DNA from: Ancylobacter vacuolatus
GTDB lineage: Bacteria > Pseudomonadota > Alphaproteobacteria > Rhizobiales > Xanthobacteraceae
DNA: 64,000 bases
Assembly (NCBI RefSeq): GCF_030813595.1
Contig: NZ_JAUSUH010000001.1
Span: 744,001 to 808,000 of the forward strand
Reading direction: 5' to 3'
This document shows, piece after piece, positions 27,547 through 36,974 of the stretch. The notes under the pieces are model-generated. The model had not been told where the DNA came from. It saw only the letters and a program-made list of their open reading frames with translations, and did no database searches. Position numbers and translations under genes: made by a program. Numbering within the stretch: position 1 is the stretch's first letter; each line of letters opens with the position of its first letter.

Positions 27547-29006
27547 CACACGATCCGGAACCAGCCCATCATCCCGGTCTCCATATGCTCCAGGATGTGG
27601 CAGTGAAACACCCAGTCACCGGGGGCGGCGACGAAGGCGATCTCGACCGCCTCGCCGGGCTGCACCAGCACCGTATCGGCGAAGTGGCGCGGCAGGCGAT
27701 CGAGGCTGGAGGCCCGCACCTCGAAGGCATGGCCGTGCAGATGGACGGGATGGGGAAAGCGCGTCTCGTTCTTGATCTCGACCACATAAGACGTGCCGGT
27801 CGTCATGCGGGCGAGCGGCGGCGGCACGCTGCGGTTGGCGCCGGTGGGCCAGGATTCGGACTGGATGCCCCAATAGGTGGTCGCGCCGACGCACAGGCTG
27901 TCGATCAGCGCCGTGGCGAGCGGATCATCCGCCGGCAGGGCGATTTCCTTCACCGCCTGACCGGTCGCCTGCTGCAGGGTGAAGGAGAGCCGCGCCGCCC
28001 GCTTCATGTCGGGCTGGGGCAGATCCGCCTTTGGCAGGGCCAGCGGACCCTTTCGCGGCTTGCTCACCCGGCCCTCGGCGGTGAGGGTGGCGAAGTGGTA
28101 GATGTCGGCGGCGCGGTAATCGCCCAGCGTCACCGGCGAGCCGTCGGCCGGCATGCGGATGTCGAGGTCGATACGCTGAGCCGGGCCCATGCGCCAGATA
28201 CCGTCCGGCAGATCGTCGAGCCGCACCGGGGGCAAAGCATGGCCATCGACGGCGATGAGCCAGGCGTCGCCGCCCTCCACGCCGATATCCATGATGCGGG
28301 TGGAATCGATGTTGAGGATACGCAGGCGCGCGTGGCCGCCGGCGGGCGCCTTCAGCTCCAGCGCGGCGGCGCCGTTGACGGTGCGGGTCGCGCCGAAGGT
28401 GCCGGCCTTCGAGGCGCCCTCCGGCTCGGTGAGGGGGAGGAAGCTGCCATCCGGCGCGAGGCGCCAATCCTTCAGGCACAGCACATGCTCGGCATCGAAG
28501 GCCGGGTCCCGCGTGTCCTCGACGATCAGCACGCCGGCAAGGCCCATGCCGGCCTGCCCGGTCTCGTCGCAATGGGGATGGAAAAAGAAGGTACCGGGAT
28601 CGTCCAGCGGCAGCAGGTGCACGAAGCGGCTGCCCGGCTGCACCAGAGGCTGGGTGAGCGTGGGTACGCCGTCATATTCGTTCGGCATGCGGATGCCGTG
28701 GAAATGCAGGGTGGAGCCCTCGTCGATGCCGTTGACGAAGGTCGCCTTCAGCCGCGTGCCACGCGGCATACGCAGCGTCTGGAACGGGGTGCAGTCATAG
28801 GCGAGGATGCGGGTCGCGGGCTTGTCCGGGCCGAGGAGCTTCAGTTCCATCTCGCCGGCGGTGAGCGTCACCTCGCGGGTCGGCTCGAACGGCGCGGCCG
28901 CGCGGGCGACGCCGGCGCGGGTCGGCGCGAGCAGGGCCAGCCCACCGATCGCCGCGCCCGCGCCAAGGAAGGCGCGGCGCGAGAAACCCGCGCCGCCGCT
29001 GTTCAT
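27546..29006 (-). CDS. Multicopper oxidase, Tat-exported
   Basis: A 486-residue three-cupredoxin oxidase. The twin-arginine signal is SRRAFLGAGAAIGG. Copper ligands: HFH at 101-103, HPH at 143-145, HPVHLHGH near 420, and HCHILEHMETGM from 468, giving both the type 1 and the trinuclear sites. It would oxidise a metal (Fe2+, Cu+ or Mn2+) or an organic substrate in the periplasm and reduce oxygen to water. It lies between an imelysin and a di-heme oxidoreductase, which suggests ferroxidase activity. The start at 29006 lies 7 bases after the preceding gene. Confidence 0.9.
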   Translation of the reverse strand: MNSGGAGFSRRAFLGAGAAIGGLALLAPTRAGVARAAAPFEPTREVTLTAGEMELKLLGPDKPATRILAYDCTPFQTLRMPRGTRLKATFVNGIDEGSTLHFHGIRMPNEYDGVPTLTQPLVQPGSRFVHLLPLDDPGTFFFHPHCDETGQAGMGLAGVLIVEDTRDPAFDAEHVLCLKDWRLAPDGSFLPLTEPEGASKAGTFGATRTVNGAAALELKAPAGGHARLRILNIDSTRIMDIGVEGGDAWLIAVDGHALPPVRLDDLPDGIWRMGPAQRIDLDIRMPADGSPVTLGDYRAADIYHFATLTAEGRVSKPRKGPLALPKADLPQPDMKRAARLSFTLQQATGQAVKEIALPADDPLATALIDSLCVGATTYWGIQSESWPTGANRSVPPPLARMTTGTSYVVEIKNETRFPHPVHLHGHAFEVRASSLDRLPRHFADTVLVQPGEAVEIAFVAAPGDWVFHCHILEHMETGMMGWFRIV

Positions 29007-29013
29007 GTCGCGC

Positions 29014-30306
29014 TCACTCGCCGACCTTGGAGGGATCGTCCAGGCTGTCCGAGCCCTCGACCTTGATCTTGAGCTTGAGCGCGCCGACCACGCCTTCCAG
29101 GGCGCGGGTCTGGGCGACGAGCGAATCGACACCCTTCTGCACCAGTGCGTTGCCCTCGGCATTGCCTTCGCCGATCATCTGGTCATAGGCCTGCTTGCCG
29201 CTGTCGGCCTCGTCCTTGATCGCCTTCAGCGCCGCCAGCGCGGCGTCGATCTTGGCCTCGGCCTCGGCGGCCGCCTTCGGCGCCTTGGCATTGGCATAGG
29301 CCGCGACCGACGCGCCCTCGACAACGGAGCCGTCGACGCGGGTGTATTTGCCGCGATAGATCGCGGCGATGCCGACCTCGTCGTAATAGTGCGAATTGTG
29401 GGTGTTGTCGGAGAAGCAGTCATGCTCCTCTTCCGGGTCGTGCAGGATGAGGCCGAGCTTCATCCGCTCACCCGCTAGTTCGCCATAGGAGAGCGAGCCG
29501 AGGCCGGTGAGGATGGTGCCGAGCGCGGCCTTGTCCTTCTGCTTCGCCACGGCGGCGCGGGCCTTGCCCTTCTTGCCCCACCACTTGGCCATGTCTTCGA
29601 GGTCGGACACCAAGAGGTCGGTGGCGGCCTTGAGATAGGCCGCGCGGCGCTCGCAATGGCCGTTGCTGCAATTGGCGGTGTCGTAATCGGTGACGGGGCG
29701 CTTGCCGGCGCCCGGACCCGTGCCGTTGAGGTCCTGACCCCAGAGCAGGAATTCGATGGCGTGGTAGCCGATGGCGACGTTGGATTCGACGCCGCCGGCC
29801 TCCTGCAGGCTGTCGAGCAGCTTCGGGGTGATGTTGGTGGCGTCGATGGTCTTCTTGCCGACCCGGATCTTGGTGTTGGCGATCACATTGGCGGTGTAGA
29901 GCGGGTTCTCGTCGGACGTATCGCCATAGCTCTTGTCGACATAGTCGATCAGGCCTTCATCCAGCGGCCAGGCGTTCACGCGGCCTTCCCACTCGTCGAC
30001 GATGGCGTTGCCGAAGCGGAAGCCCTCGGTCTGCTGGTAGGGCACGCGCGCGGCCTTCCAGGCCGCCTTGGCGGCGTCGAGATTGGCCTCGGTCGGGGTG
30101 GCGATGAGGGTGTTCACCGCGCCCTGCAGCGCCTTGGCGGTGGTCAGGCTGTCGGTGTACATCGCCTCGGCAATGTCGGCATAGGTGGCGACAATGTCCT
30201 TCACCTTCGGCGCCGGAGTGTCGGCGGCGGCCGGGCCGGCGGCAAAGGCCGCCCCCAGCGCAAGGGCCGCGACGAGCGGCACGGCGAACAGTGATCTGGC
30301 TCGCAT
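29014..30306 (-). CDS. Imelysin family iron-regulated protein (IrpA-like)
   Basis: A 430-residue periplasmic protein with a Sec signal ending near GPAAA. It has the intact imelysin GxHxxE motif (GYHAIEFLLWGQ, from residue 180). A further His/Asp/Glu-rich segment reads HDPEEEHDCFSDNTHNSHYYDE. Imelysin and EfeO-type proteins bind iron. AAGGAG sits about 8 bases before the start. It is the first gene of the five-gene cluster, and an Irr-like box lies about 90 bases upstream. Confidence 0.9.
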   Translation of the reverse strand: MRARSLFAVPLVAALALGAAFAAGPAAADTPAPKVKDIVATYADIAEAMYTDSLTTAKALQGAVNTLIATPTEANLDAAKAAWKAARVPYQQTEGFRFGNAIVDEWEGRVNAWPLDEGLIDYVDKSYGDTSDENPLYTANVIANTKIRVGKKTIDATNITPKLLDSLQEAGGVESNVAIGYHAIEFLLWGQDLNGTGPGAGKRPVTDYDTANCSNGHCERRAAYLKAATDLLVSDLEDMAKWWGKKGKARAAVAKQKDKAALGTILTGLGSLSYGELAGERMKLGLILHDPEEEHDCFSDNTHNSHYYDEVGIAAIYRGKYTRVDGSVVEGASVAAYANAKAPKAAAEAEAKIDAALAALKAIKDEADSGKQAYDQMIGEGNAEGNALVQKGVDSLVAQTRALEGVVGALKLKIKVEGSDSLDDPSKVGE

Positions 30307-30392
30307 GGATGGTCTCCTTCCGCGCCCCCGGGCGCCTTAGCGGGAGACTCCTACGCCACGGCCGAAATCGACTGCAAGTGTTCGGCCTCAGA

Positions 30393-30407
30393 TTAGAATT
30401 GTTTCAC
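30393..30407 (-). promoter_or_regulatory. Weak Irr/iron-control-like box before the imelysin cluster
   Basis: A TTAGAAT-T-GTTTCAC sequence shares its full left half with the perfect dyad found before the suf operon; the right half is degenerate. It overlaps a possible promoter (TTGTTT, 16 bases, TAATCT on the minus strand). The direct repeats acggccgaaatc at 30358-30369 and 30417-30428 flank it. Confidence 0.35.
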
Positions 30408-30466
30408 TTTAAAACAACGGCCGAAATCTAAGCGCCATCACAAACCTGCAGCAAAAATACTTTCAG

Positions 30467-30766
30467 TCACGCCGTCGACGATGACGCAACGTCACACAGA
30501 GGCTGGAGCGCTTCCGCCAGCTCCGCATCGGTGACGGTCGACAGCGGCTTCATCAACTTGGCCGCCTCGGTGCGCTGGCCGGGCCGCATCACCAGCACCA
30601 CCGTCTCCGCGCCGCCGCAGGCCGGGTCGCCACAGGCGATCTCGCTGATGGAAATGGTGGTTTCCTCGTCCACCCCGAGGATGAGCCGCGCCTTGGCGGC
30701 CAGCTCGCGGGCGGCGTCGGGTGCCGCCTCGGCGCTGGCGCCCCGGCGGAAGAACAGACGTGCCAT
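30467..30766 (-). CDS. Conserved small hypothetical protein
   Basis: A 99-residue protein of unknown function. A basic N-terminus (MARLFFRRGASAEAAP) leads into an alpha/beta-looking domain with CGDPACGGAETVV near the middle, where two cysteines and a glycine cluster could bind a metal or nucleic acid. GGAGG lies about 6 bases before the ATG. It is followed by the imelysin promoter region on the same strand, but 160 bases separate them, so co-transcription is doubtful. Confidence 0.6.
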   Translation of the reverse strand: MARLFFRRGASAEAAPDAARELAAKARLILGVDEETTISISEIACGDPACGGAETVVLVMRPGQRTEAAKLMKPLSTVTDAELAEALQPLCDVASSSTA

Positions 30767-31091
30767 CGTGCCTCCTGCACATTCGCGCCGCCCCCGCCCG
30801 CAAGGGAGCGCTCCCCGCCAGCAGGTAAGCCCGCCGCCGTCCCGGCGCAAGCGGGCCCACCCGCCCCCGCCACCCCGGCTGGCGCAAGTAAAACGCCGAC
30901 CATTAGTTTAGAACTATAACAATACTGGAAGATAATCATTGTTCGTGACGACGAACCCGCGTATTCATCCCACCAACGCCGGAGAGAAGCCGCGAATACA
31001 TCAAGCGGCACCCGCTCCCACCGGCACCGATTTCGCGAGGCCACTTCCCGGCAGGTCTCGTGAACCACGCGGGACGACGGCACGCGCTCCC
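30767..31091. other. 325-base intergenic stretch
   Basis: No credible gene is seen. An AT-rich patch at about 30900-30945, unusual for this GC-rich window and containing TTTAGAAC, is a likely promoter region for the minus-strand 99-residue gene. Toward the right it enters the hairpin at the end of the next gene. Confidence 0.5.
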
Positions 31092-31108
31092 TCAGCCGTC
31101 GTCCCGCG
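31068..31108 (-). terminator. Hairpin at the end of the flavoprotein gene
   Basis: A perfect 14-bp stem (cgcgggacgacggc and complement) has a 13-base loop that contains the stop codon of the minus-strand gene (31092-31094). There is no clear U-tract, so termination efficiency is uncertain. Confidence 0.6.
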
Positions 31109-32399
31109 ACCACTCCTCGGCCACAGCCGCCGCCCCCGCTTCCCATCGGCCGCGCCACGGCGCCGGCTGGCCAAGGCCGAGCCGCGCCAGCATCCCGCAG
31201 GCGGCGGAATGGCCGGTGGCAAACGAGGCCTGCAGCAGATAGCCCCCCGTCGGCGCCTCCCAGTTCAGCATCTCGCCAGCGACAAACACGCCCGGCCGCG
31301 CCTTCAGCATCAGCTGGTCATCCATCATGGCGCGGGTGACGCCGCCGGCGGTGGAGATCGCCCGCTCCAGCCCGGCCATGCCAGTGGCTGCGAGCGGCAG
31401 CGCCTTGATCCGCGCCGCCAGCGCGGCGTGATCGGCCGGCAGCGGCCCGGCCTCGCGCAGCAAGCCGGCGGCGGCGGGGGAGAGGCCGGCGGCCTTGCGC
31501 AGGCGGTTGGACATGGATTCGCCCTTGCGGCTGGCCGCCAGCCGCACGGCCAGCGCGTCGGCCGCCACATCCGGGCGCAGGTCGACCAGGAGAGTGGCCG
31601 CGCCCTCGCGTGCGATCGCCTCGCGCAGGACGGCGGAAAGCGCATAGACCGCGCCGCCCTCCAGCCCGGCGCCGTCGATCATCGCCTCGCCGCGCACGCG
31701 CGTCGCCCCCAAGGAGAGCGCGATGCGCTTGAGCGGCGCGCCGGCGAAGCGGGCGCGGAACGGCGCCGACCAGTCGATCCGCACGCCGCTATTGGCCGGG
31801 CGCAGCGGGGCGATCTCCACCCCCTGCTCCCACAGAAGGTCCGCCCAGCTGCCATCGCTGCCGAGCCGCGGCCAGCTGGCGCCGCCGAGCGCGAGCAGGA
31901 CGGCCCCGGCCGCCACCTCCATTTCGCCCTCCGGCCCGGCAAGGCGCAGCGCGCCCTCGCGGTTCCAGCCAAGCCAGCGGTGGCGACTCTTCAGCACCAC
32001 GCCGAGACCGTCGAGCCGCGCCAGCCAGGCCCGCAGCAGCGGCGAGGCCTTGAAGCTGCGCGGGAACACCCGCCCGCTGGAGCCGACGAAAATCGGCTCG
32101 CCCAGCCCCTCCGCCCAGTCCCGCAGTCGGGCGGGCGGAAAGGCGTCGAGGATCGGCGCCAGCCAATCGGCCGCCGTGCCGTAGCGGGCGAGGAAGGGTG
32201 CGCGCGGCTCGGAATGGGTGAGGTTCAGCCCGCCGCGCCCGGCGATGAGGAATTTTCGCGCCGGGGACGGCATGCGGTCATAGAGCGTCACCTCGCAGCC
32301 GGCGCCCGCCAGCACCTCCGCCGCCATAAGCCCGGCCGGGCCGGCGCCGATGATGGCGATGAGCGGATTTCGCGAATCGTTTCCAGCCTTTGGCGTCAC
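31092..32399 (-). CDS. NAD(P)/FAD-dependent oxidoreductase (TIGR03862/HI0933-like)
   Basis: A 435-residue flavoprotein. A Rossmann dinucleotide site (IIGAGPAGLMAAEVLAGAG, about 16-34) is followed by the family block ARKFLIAGRGGLNLTHSE and a C-terminal GVFVAGEMLNWEAPTGGYLL FAD-binding motif. The HI0933 group has no settled reaction; proposed roles involve redox of unknown small molecules. It is monocistronic, with a hairpin at the end. Confidence 0.82.
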   Translation of the reverse strand: MTPKAGNDSRNPLIAIIGAGPAGLMAAEVLAGAGCEVTLYDRMPSPARKFLIAGRGGLNLTHSEPRAPFLARYGTAADWLAPILDAFPPARLRDWAEGLGEPIFVGSSGRVFPRSFKASPLLRAWLARLDGLGVVLKSRHRWLGWNREGALRLAGPEGEMEVAAGAVLLALGGASWPRLGSDGSWADLLWEQGVEIAPLRPANSGVRIDWSAPFRARFAGAPLKRIALSLGATRVRGEAMIDGAGLEGGAVYALSAVLREAIAREGAATLLVDLRPDVAADALAVRLAASRKGESMSNRLRKAAGLSPAAAGLLREAGPLPADHAALAARIKALPLAATGMAGLERAISTAGGVTRAMMDDQLMLKARPGVFVAGEMLNWEAPTGGYLLQASFATGHSAACGMLARLGLGQPAPWRGRWEAGAAAVAEEWSRDDG

Positions 32400-32558
32400 G
32401 GGCTCAGCTTCCGATTCAATGTGAGCCGCGTCCGGATTGCCGAGTCGCGCCCGAGGCTTGCGGGCGGCGGTTGAAACACCGATTCCGGGATGCCGTTGCG
32501 GCGCTCGAGGCCGGGCCCGCCCCGTCCATCACGGCGTGCGGGACGCGCATAGCCGTGG

Positions 32559-32581
32559 ATCCCCGGGTCAAGCCCGGGGAT
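32559..32581. repeat. Intergenic palindrome (atccccggg type)
   Basis: A 9-bp perfect stem (atccccggg/cccggggat) with a 5-base loop (tcaag) is followed by gacgacg. It lies in the 244-base gap between the flavoprotein gene start and the recJ stop and may end recJ transcripts. Confidence 0.55.
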
Positions 32582-32643
32582 GACGACGCCTGAGCGGGTC
32601 GCTCATTGCCTGATTCCAGATCCTGCCCCAAGCTCATGATGCG

Positions 32644-34464
32644 TCAGCCGATTTCGGGGGAGCAGGCGTCTGATATGCGCAGGCTCACCTGGGTCCGGCC
32701 CTGCCAGGAGTCCAGATCAAGCGTGCCCGCCACATGCAGCAATTGCCCGCGCGCCTCCAGCAGCGCATTGCCGAGCGGGGTGTCGACGGCGCGGAACACG
32801 ACGCCTGATATCGTCGCCCCATCAGTGCTGCGCAGGCGCACGCGGATCTGGCCGGCGCTGCCCGCCTCGGCATAGACCACGCGATGGGCAGGAAAGGCGA
32901 AGACCGGCTGCGGGTTGCCGGCGCCGAAGGGCCCGGCCCGCTCCATCAGTTCCACCAGCTCGGGCGTCGCCCCGGCCGCCGAGAGGGCACCGTCGATCAG
33001 GATCTCGTCCACCGCCCGCGCCTTCTCCACCGTCGCCGTCAGCGCCTGTTCGAGATAGGCGCGCAGATCGCCGAGACGGCCGCGCGCGATGGTGAGGCCC
33101 GCCGCCATGGCATGGCCGCCGCCCTTCACCAATATGCCGGCCTCCACCGCCCCGCGCACCGCCCGGCCGACATCGACGCCGGGGATGGAACGGGCCGAGC
33201 CGGCGCCGGTCTCGCCGGTGAAGGCGATGGCGAAGGCGGGGCGGCCGAATTTTTCCTTCAACCGCGCCGCAACCAGGCCGACCACGCCGGGGTGCCAGCC
33301 CTGCCCGCTGGAGAGCACCACCGCCCCGACGCCGGCGAGGCCCAGCGCCGCCTCGGCCTCCGCCTCCGCCTCGGCGACGATGGCGCGTTCCACCTGCTGG
33401 CGCTCGGCGTTGAGCCGGTCGAGCTCGGCGGCGATCTTCTGCGCTTCGATCGGGTCGCGGGTGAGCAGCAGCCTTGTGCCGAGCGTGGCATCGCCGATAC
33501 GCCCGCCGGCATTGATGCGCGGCCCGAGCAGGAAGCCGAGATGCCACGCCTTGGGGGGGCCCGAGAGCCGGGCCGCGTCCATCAGCGCGGTCAGCCCCGG
33601 CCGCTCGCGCTTGCGCAGCTGGATCAGCCCCTTGGTGACATAGGCGCGGTTGAGCCCGAGGAGGGGCACCACATCCGCCACCGTGCCCAGCGCCACGAGG
33701 TCGAGGCTGGCGAGCAGGTCCGGCGCCGGCCGCTCTTTGGTCCACCAGCCGCGCTGGCGCAGCTCGCGCAGCAGCCCGACGGCAACGACGAAGACGAGGC
33801 CGACGGCGCACAGATGGCCGAGGCCGGAAAGGTCGTCGGCGCGGTTGGGGTTCACCAGCGCAGCCACCTCGGGCAGTTCCTCGCCCGCCTGGTGATGGTC
33901 GATCACCACCACGTCGAGACCCAGCTCGCGGGCGCGGGCGAAGGGCTCAAAGCTCATCGTGCCGCAATCCACCGTGACCAGCAGCGTCGCCCCGCGCTCG
34001 GCCAGCGCCTCGATGGCGGGGATGTTGGGGCCATAGCCCTCGAAGATGCGGTCGGGGATGTGGAAGGCCGGGTCCAGCCCGCCGGCGCTCAGCACCTCCA
34101 CCAGCAGGGCGGTGGCGGTGGCGCCGTCAACATCATAATCGCCGAACACCGCCACCTTCTCGCCCCGCATCACCGCATCGGCGAGGCGGGCGACGCAGGG
34201 CGCCATGTCGGTCAGCGTGTCGGGGTCGGGCAGCAGGCGCTTCACCGTCGGGTCGAGCCAGGCCTCGACGGCGTCGATGGCGACGCCGCGCCCGGCCAGC
34301 ACCCGGGCCAGAATCTCCGGCACGCCGTGGCGCTGCACGATGGCGAGCGTGGTCTGCGCCCCGCGCGCGTCCAGCCGCTCGCGCCAGAAGCGGCCGGTGG
34401 CGGAGCGGGAGACGCCGAGAAAGGGACGCGGCGGCGGGGCGGCGGTGGGAAGGACGAGACTCAT
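32644..34464 (-). CDS. recJ: Single-stranded-DNA-specific exonuclease RecJ
   Basis: A 606-residue 5'-3' ssDNA exonuclease for recombination and mismatch repair. The DHH phosphoesterase motifs are visible: GDYDVDGATATALL near 86-99 and VVIDHHQAGEE near 170. The C-terminal DHHA1 (KGGGHAMAAGLTI) and OB-fold parts complete the usual layout. The start at 34464 (MSLVLPTAAPP) fits family length. A long reading frame on the opposite strand is a coding shadow. Confidence 0.93.
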   Translation of the reverse strand: MSLVLPTAAPPPRPFLGVSRSATGRFWRERLDARGAQTTLAIVQRHGVPEILARVLAGRGVAIDAVEAWLDPTVKRLLPDPDTLTDMAPCVARLADAVMRGEKVAVFGDYDVDGATATALLVEVLSAGGLDPAFHIPDRIFEGYGPNIPAIEALAERGATLLVTVDCGTMSFEPFARARELGLDVVVIDHHQAGEELPEVAALVNPNRADDLSGLGHLCAVGLVFVVAVGLLRELRQRGWWTKERPAPDLLASLDLVALGTVADVVPLLGLNRAYVTKGLIQLRKRERPGLTALMDAARLSGPPKAWHLGFLLGPRINAGGRIGDATLGTRLLLTRDPIEAQKIAAELDRLNAERQQVERAIVAEAEAEAEAALGLAGVGAVVLSSGQGWHPGVVGLVAARLKEKFGRPAFAIAFTGETGAGSARSIPGVDVGRAVRGAVEAGILVKGGGHAMAAGLTIARGRLGDLRAYLEQALTATVEKARAVDEILIDGALSAAGATPELVELMERAGPFGAGNPQPVFAFPAHRVVYAEAGSAGQIRVRLRSTDGATISGVVFRAVDTPLGNALLEARGQLLHVAGTLDLDSWQGRTQVSLRISDACSPEIG

Positions 34465-34671
34465 GGGGCGCAGGATAAGCCCGAACAACGCGCCCGCGTC
34501 GAGAGCCATGCCGCGTCGGCCGGCCTTCGCGCCGCCGGGGATGGGCCGCGCGGTTCATTTATCTGTCATCGCGCCGTTGCGCGCCCGACATGGGCAGGGG
34601 TCAGGAAGGCAGCTCGGCATTGCCGACCTCAGGCATTGCCGATCTCTCTTGCCCCCCAAAGGAGAAGCGCC

Positions 34672-36042
34672 ATGGCCCTCCCCGTCCTCCGCCCCTGCCT
34701 GCTCGCCGGCGTCGCCCTCGCGGCGATGGTCCTTGGCTCCACCGGCCTGCGCGCCGACGAGGCCTTTCCCGCTACGCTGGCCGGCCACGCCGTGCTGCCG
34801 GCGCAGACCTTTATCGCCATGCCGGACGACGCGCCCGCCGACCTCAAGGTCTCCGGCAAGTTCACGTCAGGCACCCGCGTCGAGGCGGTTGGCACGGTGG
34901 AAGGCAAGTCAGCCGGCCGCCCCACCGGCGTCTCGGTGCCGTTCCAGGGCCAGCCGGTGCAGGGCCATTCCGGCATCAAGGTGATGCCGGACGGCAGCTT
35001 CTGGATCATCACCGACAACGGCTTCGGCTCGAAGGCCAACAGCCCGGACGCGGCGCTGTTCCTGCGCCACTACACAGTGGACTGGGCGACCGGCGCCTTC
35101 CAGCCGATCGAGACGGTGTTCCTCACCGATCCCGACAAGAAGGTGCCGTTCCGCATCGTTCATGAAGGCACGGAAAAGCGCTACCTCACCGGCGCCGATT
35201 TCGACATTGAGAGCTTCCAGATCATCGGTGACCAGCTCTGGATCGGCGAGGAGTTCGGCCCCTACCTGATCAAGGCCGACAAGACCGGCAAGGTGCAGGC
35301 GGTGTTCGAGACCGTGGCCGGCGAGACGCCGGTGCGCTCGCCCGACCATTACGCCGTCGCCTCCCCCGCCGCGCCGAACGCGCCCGCCACCTTCAATGCC
35401 CGCCGTTCCAAGGGCTATGAGGGCATGGCCGCCTCCAAGGATGGCAAGTATCTGTACGCCCTTCTGGAAGGCCCGCTGTGGGACGCGGACAAGAAGGACT
35501 GGCAGAAGACAGCGGACGGCAAGGAATTCCTGCCGATCCTCGAATTCGACGTCGCCGCTGAGAAGTGGACGGGGCGCATGTGGCAGTACGTTCTGGAGCA
35601 GAACGGCAACGCCATCGGCGATTTCAACATGATCGACGGCACCACCGGCCTCATCATCGAGCGCGACAATGGCGAGGGCACGCAAGACAAGGCCTGCGCC
35701 TCCGGGACCAAGGGGCCGGACTGCTTCCACGACCTCGCCAAGTTCAAGCGCATCGTCAAGATCGAGCTGACCGACGCCAATGCCGGCCAGCCGGTGCGTA
35801 AGATCGGCCATATCGACCTGATGAAGATCGCCGACCCGGACAAGCTCGCCCGCAAGCCGCTCAATGACGGCGTGCTGACCTTCCCCTTCTTCACCATCGA
35901 GAATGTCGACGTGGTCGACGCCACCCACATCGTGGTCGGCAACGACAACAACCTGCCCTTTTCCTCCTCGCGCGACCCGGCGAAGGCGGATGACAATGAG
36001 CTGATCCTGCTGGAAGTGGGCGATTTCCTGAAGGCGAAGTAA
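34672..36042 (+). CDS. Esterase-like phytase-family protein, secreted
   Basis: A 456-residue protein with a Sec signal (ending near GSTGLRADEA) and a beta-propeller-like body containing GVSVPFQGQPVQGHSGIK, ITDNGFGSKANS and SKGYEGMAASKDGKYLYAL. These are features of the 'esterase-like activity of phytase' family. It may hydrolyse phosphate or carboxylic esters in the periplasm, though activity is inferred from family name only. AAAGGAG lies about 7 bases before the ATG. Confidence 0.75.
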   Translation: MALPVLRPCLLAGVALAAMVLGSTGLRADEAFPATLAGHAVLPAQTFIAMPDDAPADLKVSGKFTSGTRVEAVGTVEGKSAGRPTGVSVPFQGQPVQGHSGIKVMPDGSFWIITDNGFGSKANSPDAALFLRHYTVDWATGAFQPIETVFLTDPDKKVPFRIVHEGTEKRYLTGADFDIESFQIIGDQLWIGEEFGPYLIKADKTGKVQAVFETVAGETPVRSPDHYAVASPAAPNAPATFNARRSKGYEGMAASKDGKYLYALLEGPLWDADKKDWQKTADGKEFLPILEFDVAAEKWTGRMWQYVLEQNGNAIGDFNMIDGTTGLIIERDNGEGTQDKACASGTKGPDCFHDLAKFKRIVKIELTDANAGQPVRKIGHIDLMKIADPDKLARKPLNDGVLTFPFFTIENVDVVDATHIVVGNDNNLPFSSSRDPAKADDNELILLEVGDFLKAK

Positions 36043-36098
36043 GCCGCCTTCGCGGGTGACATCGGGGCCGGGGCGGCAACGCGCCGGCCTTCGCGCGT

Positions 36099-36974
36099 TC
36101 ACGCCGTGTCGGGCAGCGTCGGATCGGGAAGGTTGCGCGGTCGGCGCAGAATGAGGGCGACGCCCGCCACCATGACAAGCGCGCCGATCATCTTCACCGG
36201 CGAGGGATCGTCGCCGATCAGAAGGATGCCGAACGCCACCGTGAGCAGCGGGTTGAGCATCGAATAGGGCACGACCGCGTTGATCGAATGGCGCTGCAGC
36301 AGCCAGTACCAGATGCCGTAGCCGATGATCGACGAGCCGATGGCGCTGTAGACCACGCAGAACCAGCCATGCCAGCCGGCCGTCGTCACCATCCACCAGC
36401 GGTCGGATTCAAAGATCCACGACATAACAAGCAATTGCGGGATCGCCAGCAGCGAGGACCAGCCCATCATGGTCATCGGCCGCACGCCCTTCAGCTCCTT
36501 GACGATGAGGTTCGTCACCGCCCAGCCGGTGGCGCTGGCCAGCAGCAGCACCAGCGAGAGCGGCGGCGGCAGGGTCGGCCCGGCGGCGATCAGCCCGATG
36601 CCGGCCACCGAGACGAGAAGGCCGGCCAGCCGGACCTTGCCGAGCGGCTCCTTCAGCACCAGGCAGGCCAGCACGGTGGCGATCGGCGCGCCGAGCTGGA
36701 TGATGACGGCGCTGGTGCCGGCCTCGGAATTGGCCAGCGCGGCGAACAGCAGGCCGAAATGCATCGTGCCGAAGGTGAAGGACACCAACAGCACGCCAAG
36801 GAACTGGTCGCGCGTGATGCGCAGCACCGGGCACAGCAGCACCGACACGAGCGTGAAGCGCAGCGCGCTCATCATCATGGGCGGGATTTCCGCGATGCCG
36901 AGCTTCACGGCAATCATGTTCAGCGCCCAGACGCCGATGACGGCGAGGGCGAGCAGCTTGTGCGTGAACGGCAT
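36099..36974 (-). CDS. EamA-family (drug/metabolite) transporter
   Basis: A 291-residue inner-membrane protein with ten predicted helices in two EamA repeats (about 5-137 and 147-280). MPFTHKLLALAVIGVWALN opens the first. The family exports or imports small metabolites such as amino acids and cannot be assigned a substrate here. The start at 36974 is chosen because upstream codons are arginine/proline-rich and non-membrane. Confidence 0.85.
   Translation of the reverse strand: MPFTHKLLALAVIGVWALNMIAVKLGIAEIPPMMMSALRFTLVSVLLCPVLRITRDQFLGVLLVSFTFGTMHFGLLFAALANSEAGTSAVIIQLGAPIATVLACLVLKEPLGKVRLAGLLVSVAGIGLIAAGPTLPPPLSLVLLLASATGWAVTNLIVKELKGVRPMTMMGWSSLLAIPQLLVMSWIFESDRWWMVTTAGWHGWFCVVYSAIGSSIIGYGIWYWLLQRHSINAVVPYSMLNPLLTVAFGILLIGDDPSPVKMIGALVMVAGVALILRRPRNLPDPTLPDTA

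Noticed and set aside
30900-30925. Irr-type box in the AT-rich patch (TTTAGAACTATAACAA)
   Set aside because: Only the left half matches; the right half is too different to list as an operator.
32884-36042. A 1052-codon open frame opposite recJ and running into the phytase-like gene
   Set aside because: It is a coding shadow of recJ on the opposite strand in GC-rich DNA; only its 3' part from 34672 is a real gene with a signal peptide and ribosome site.
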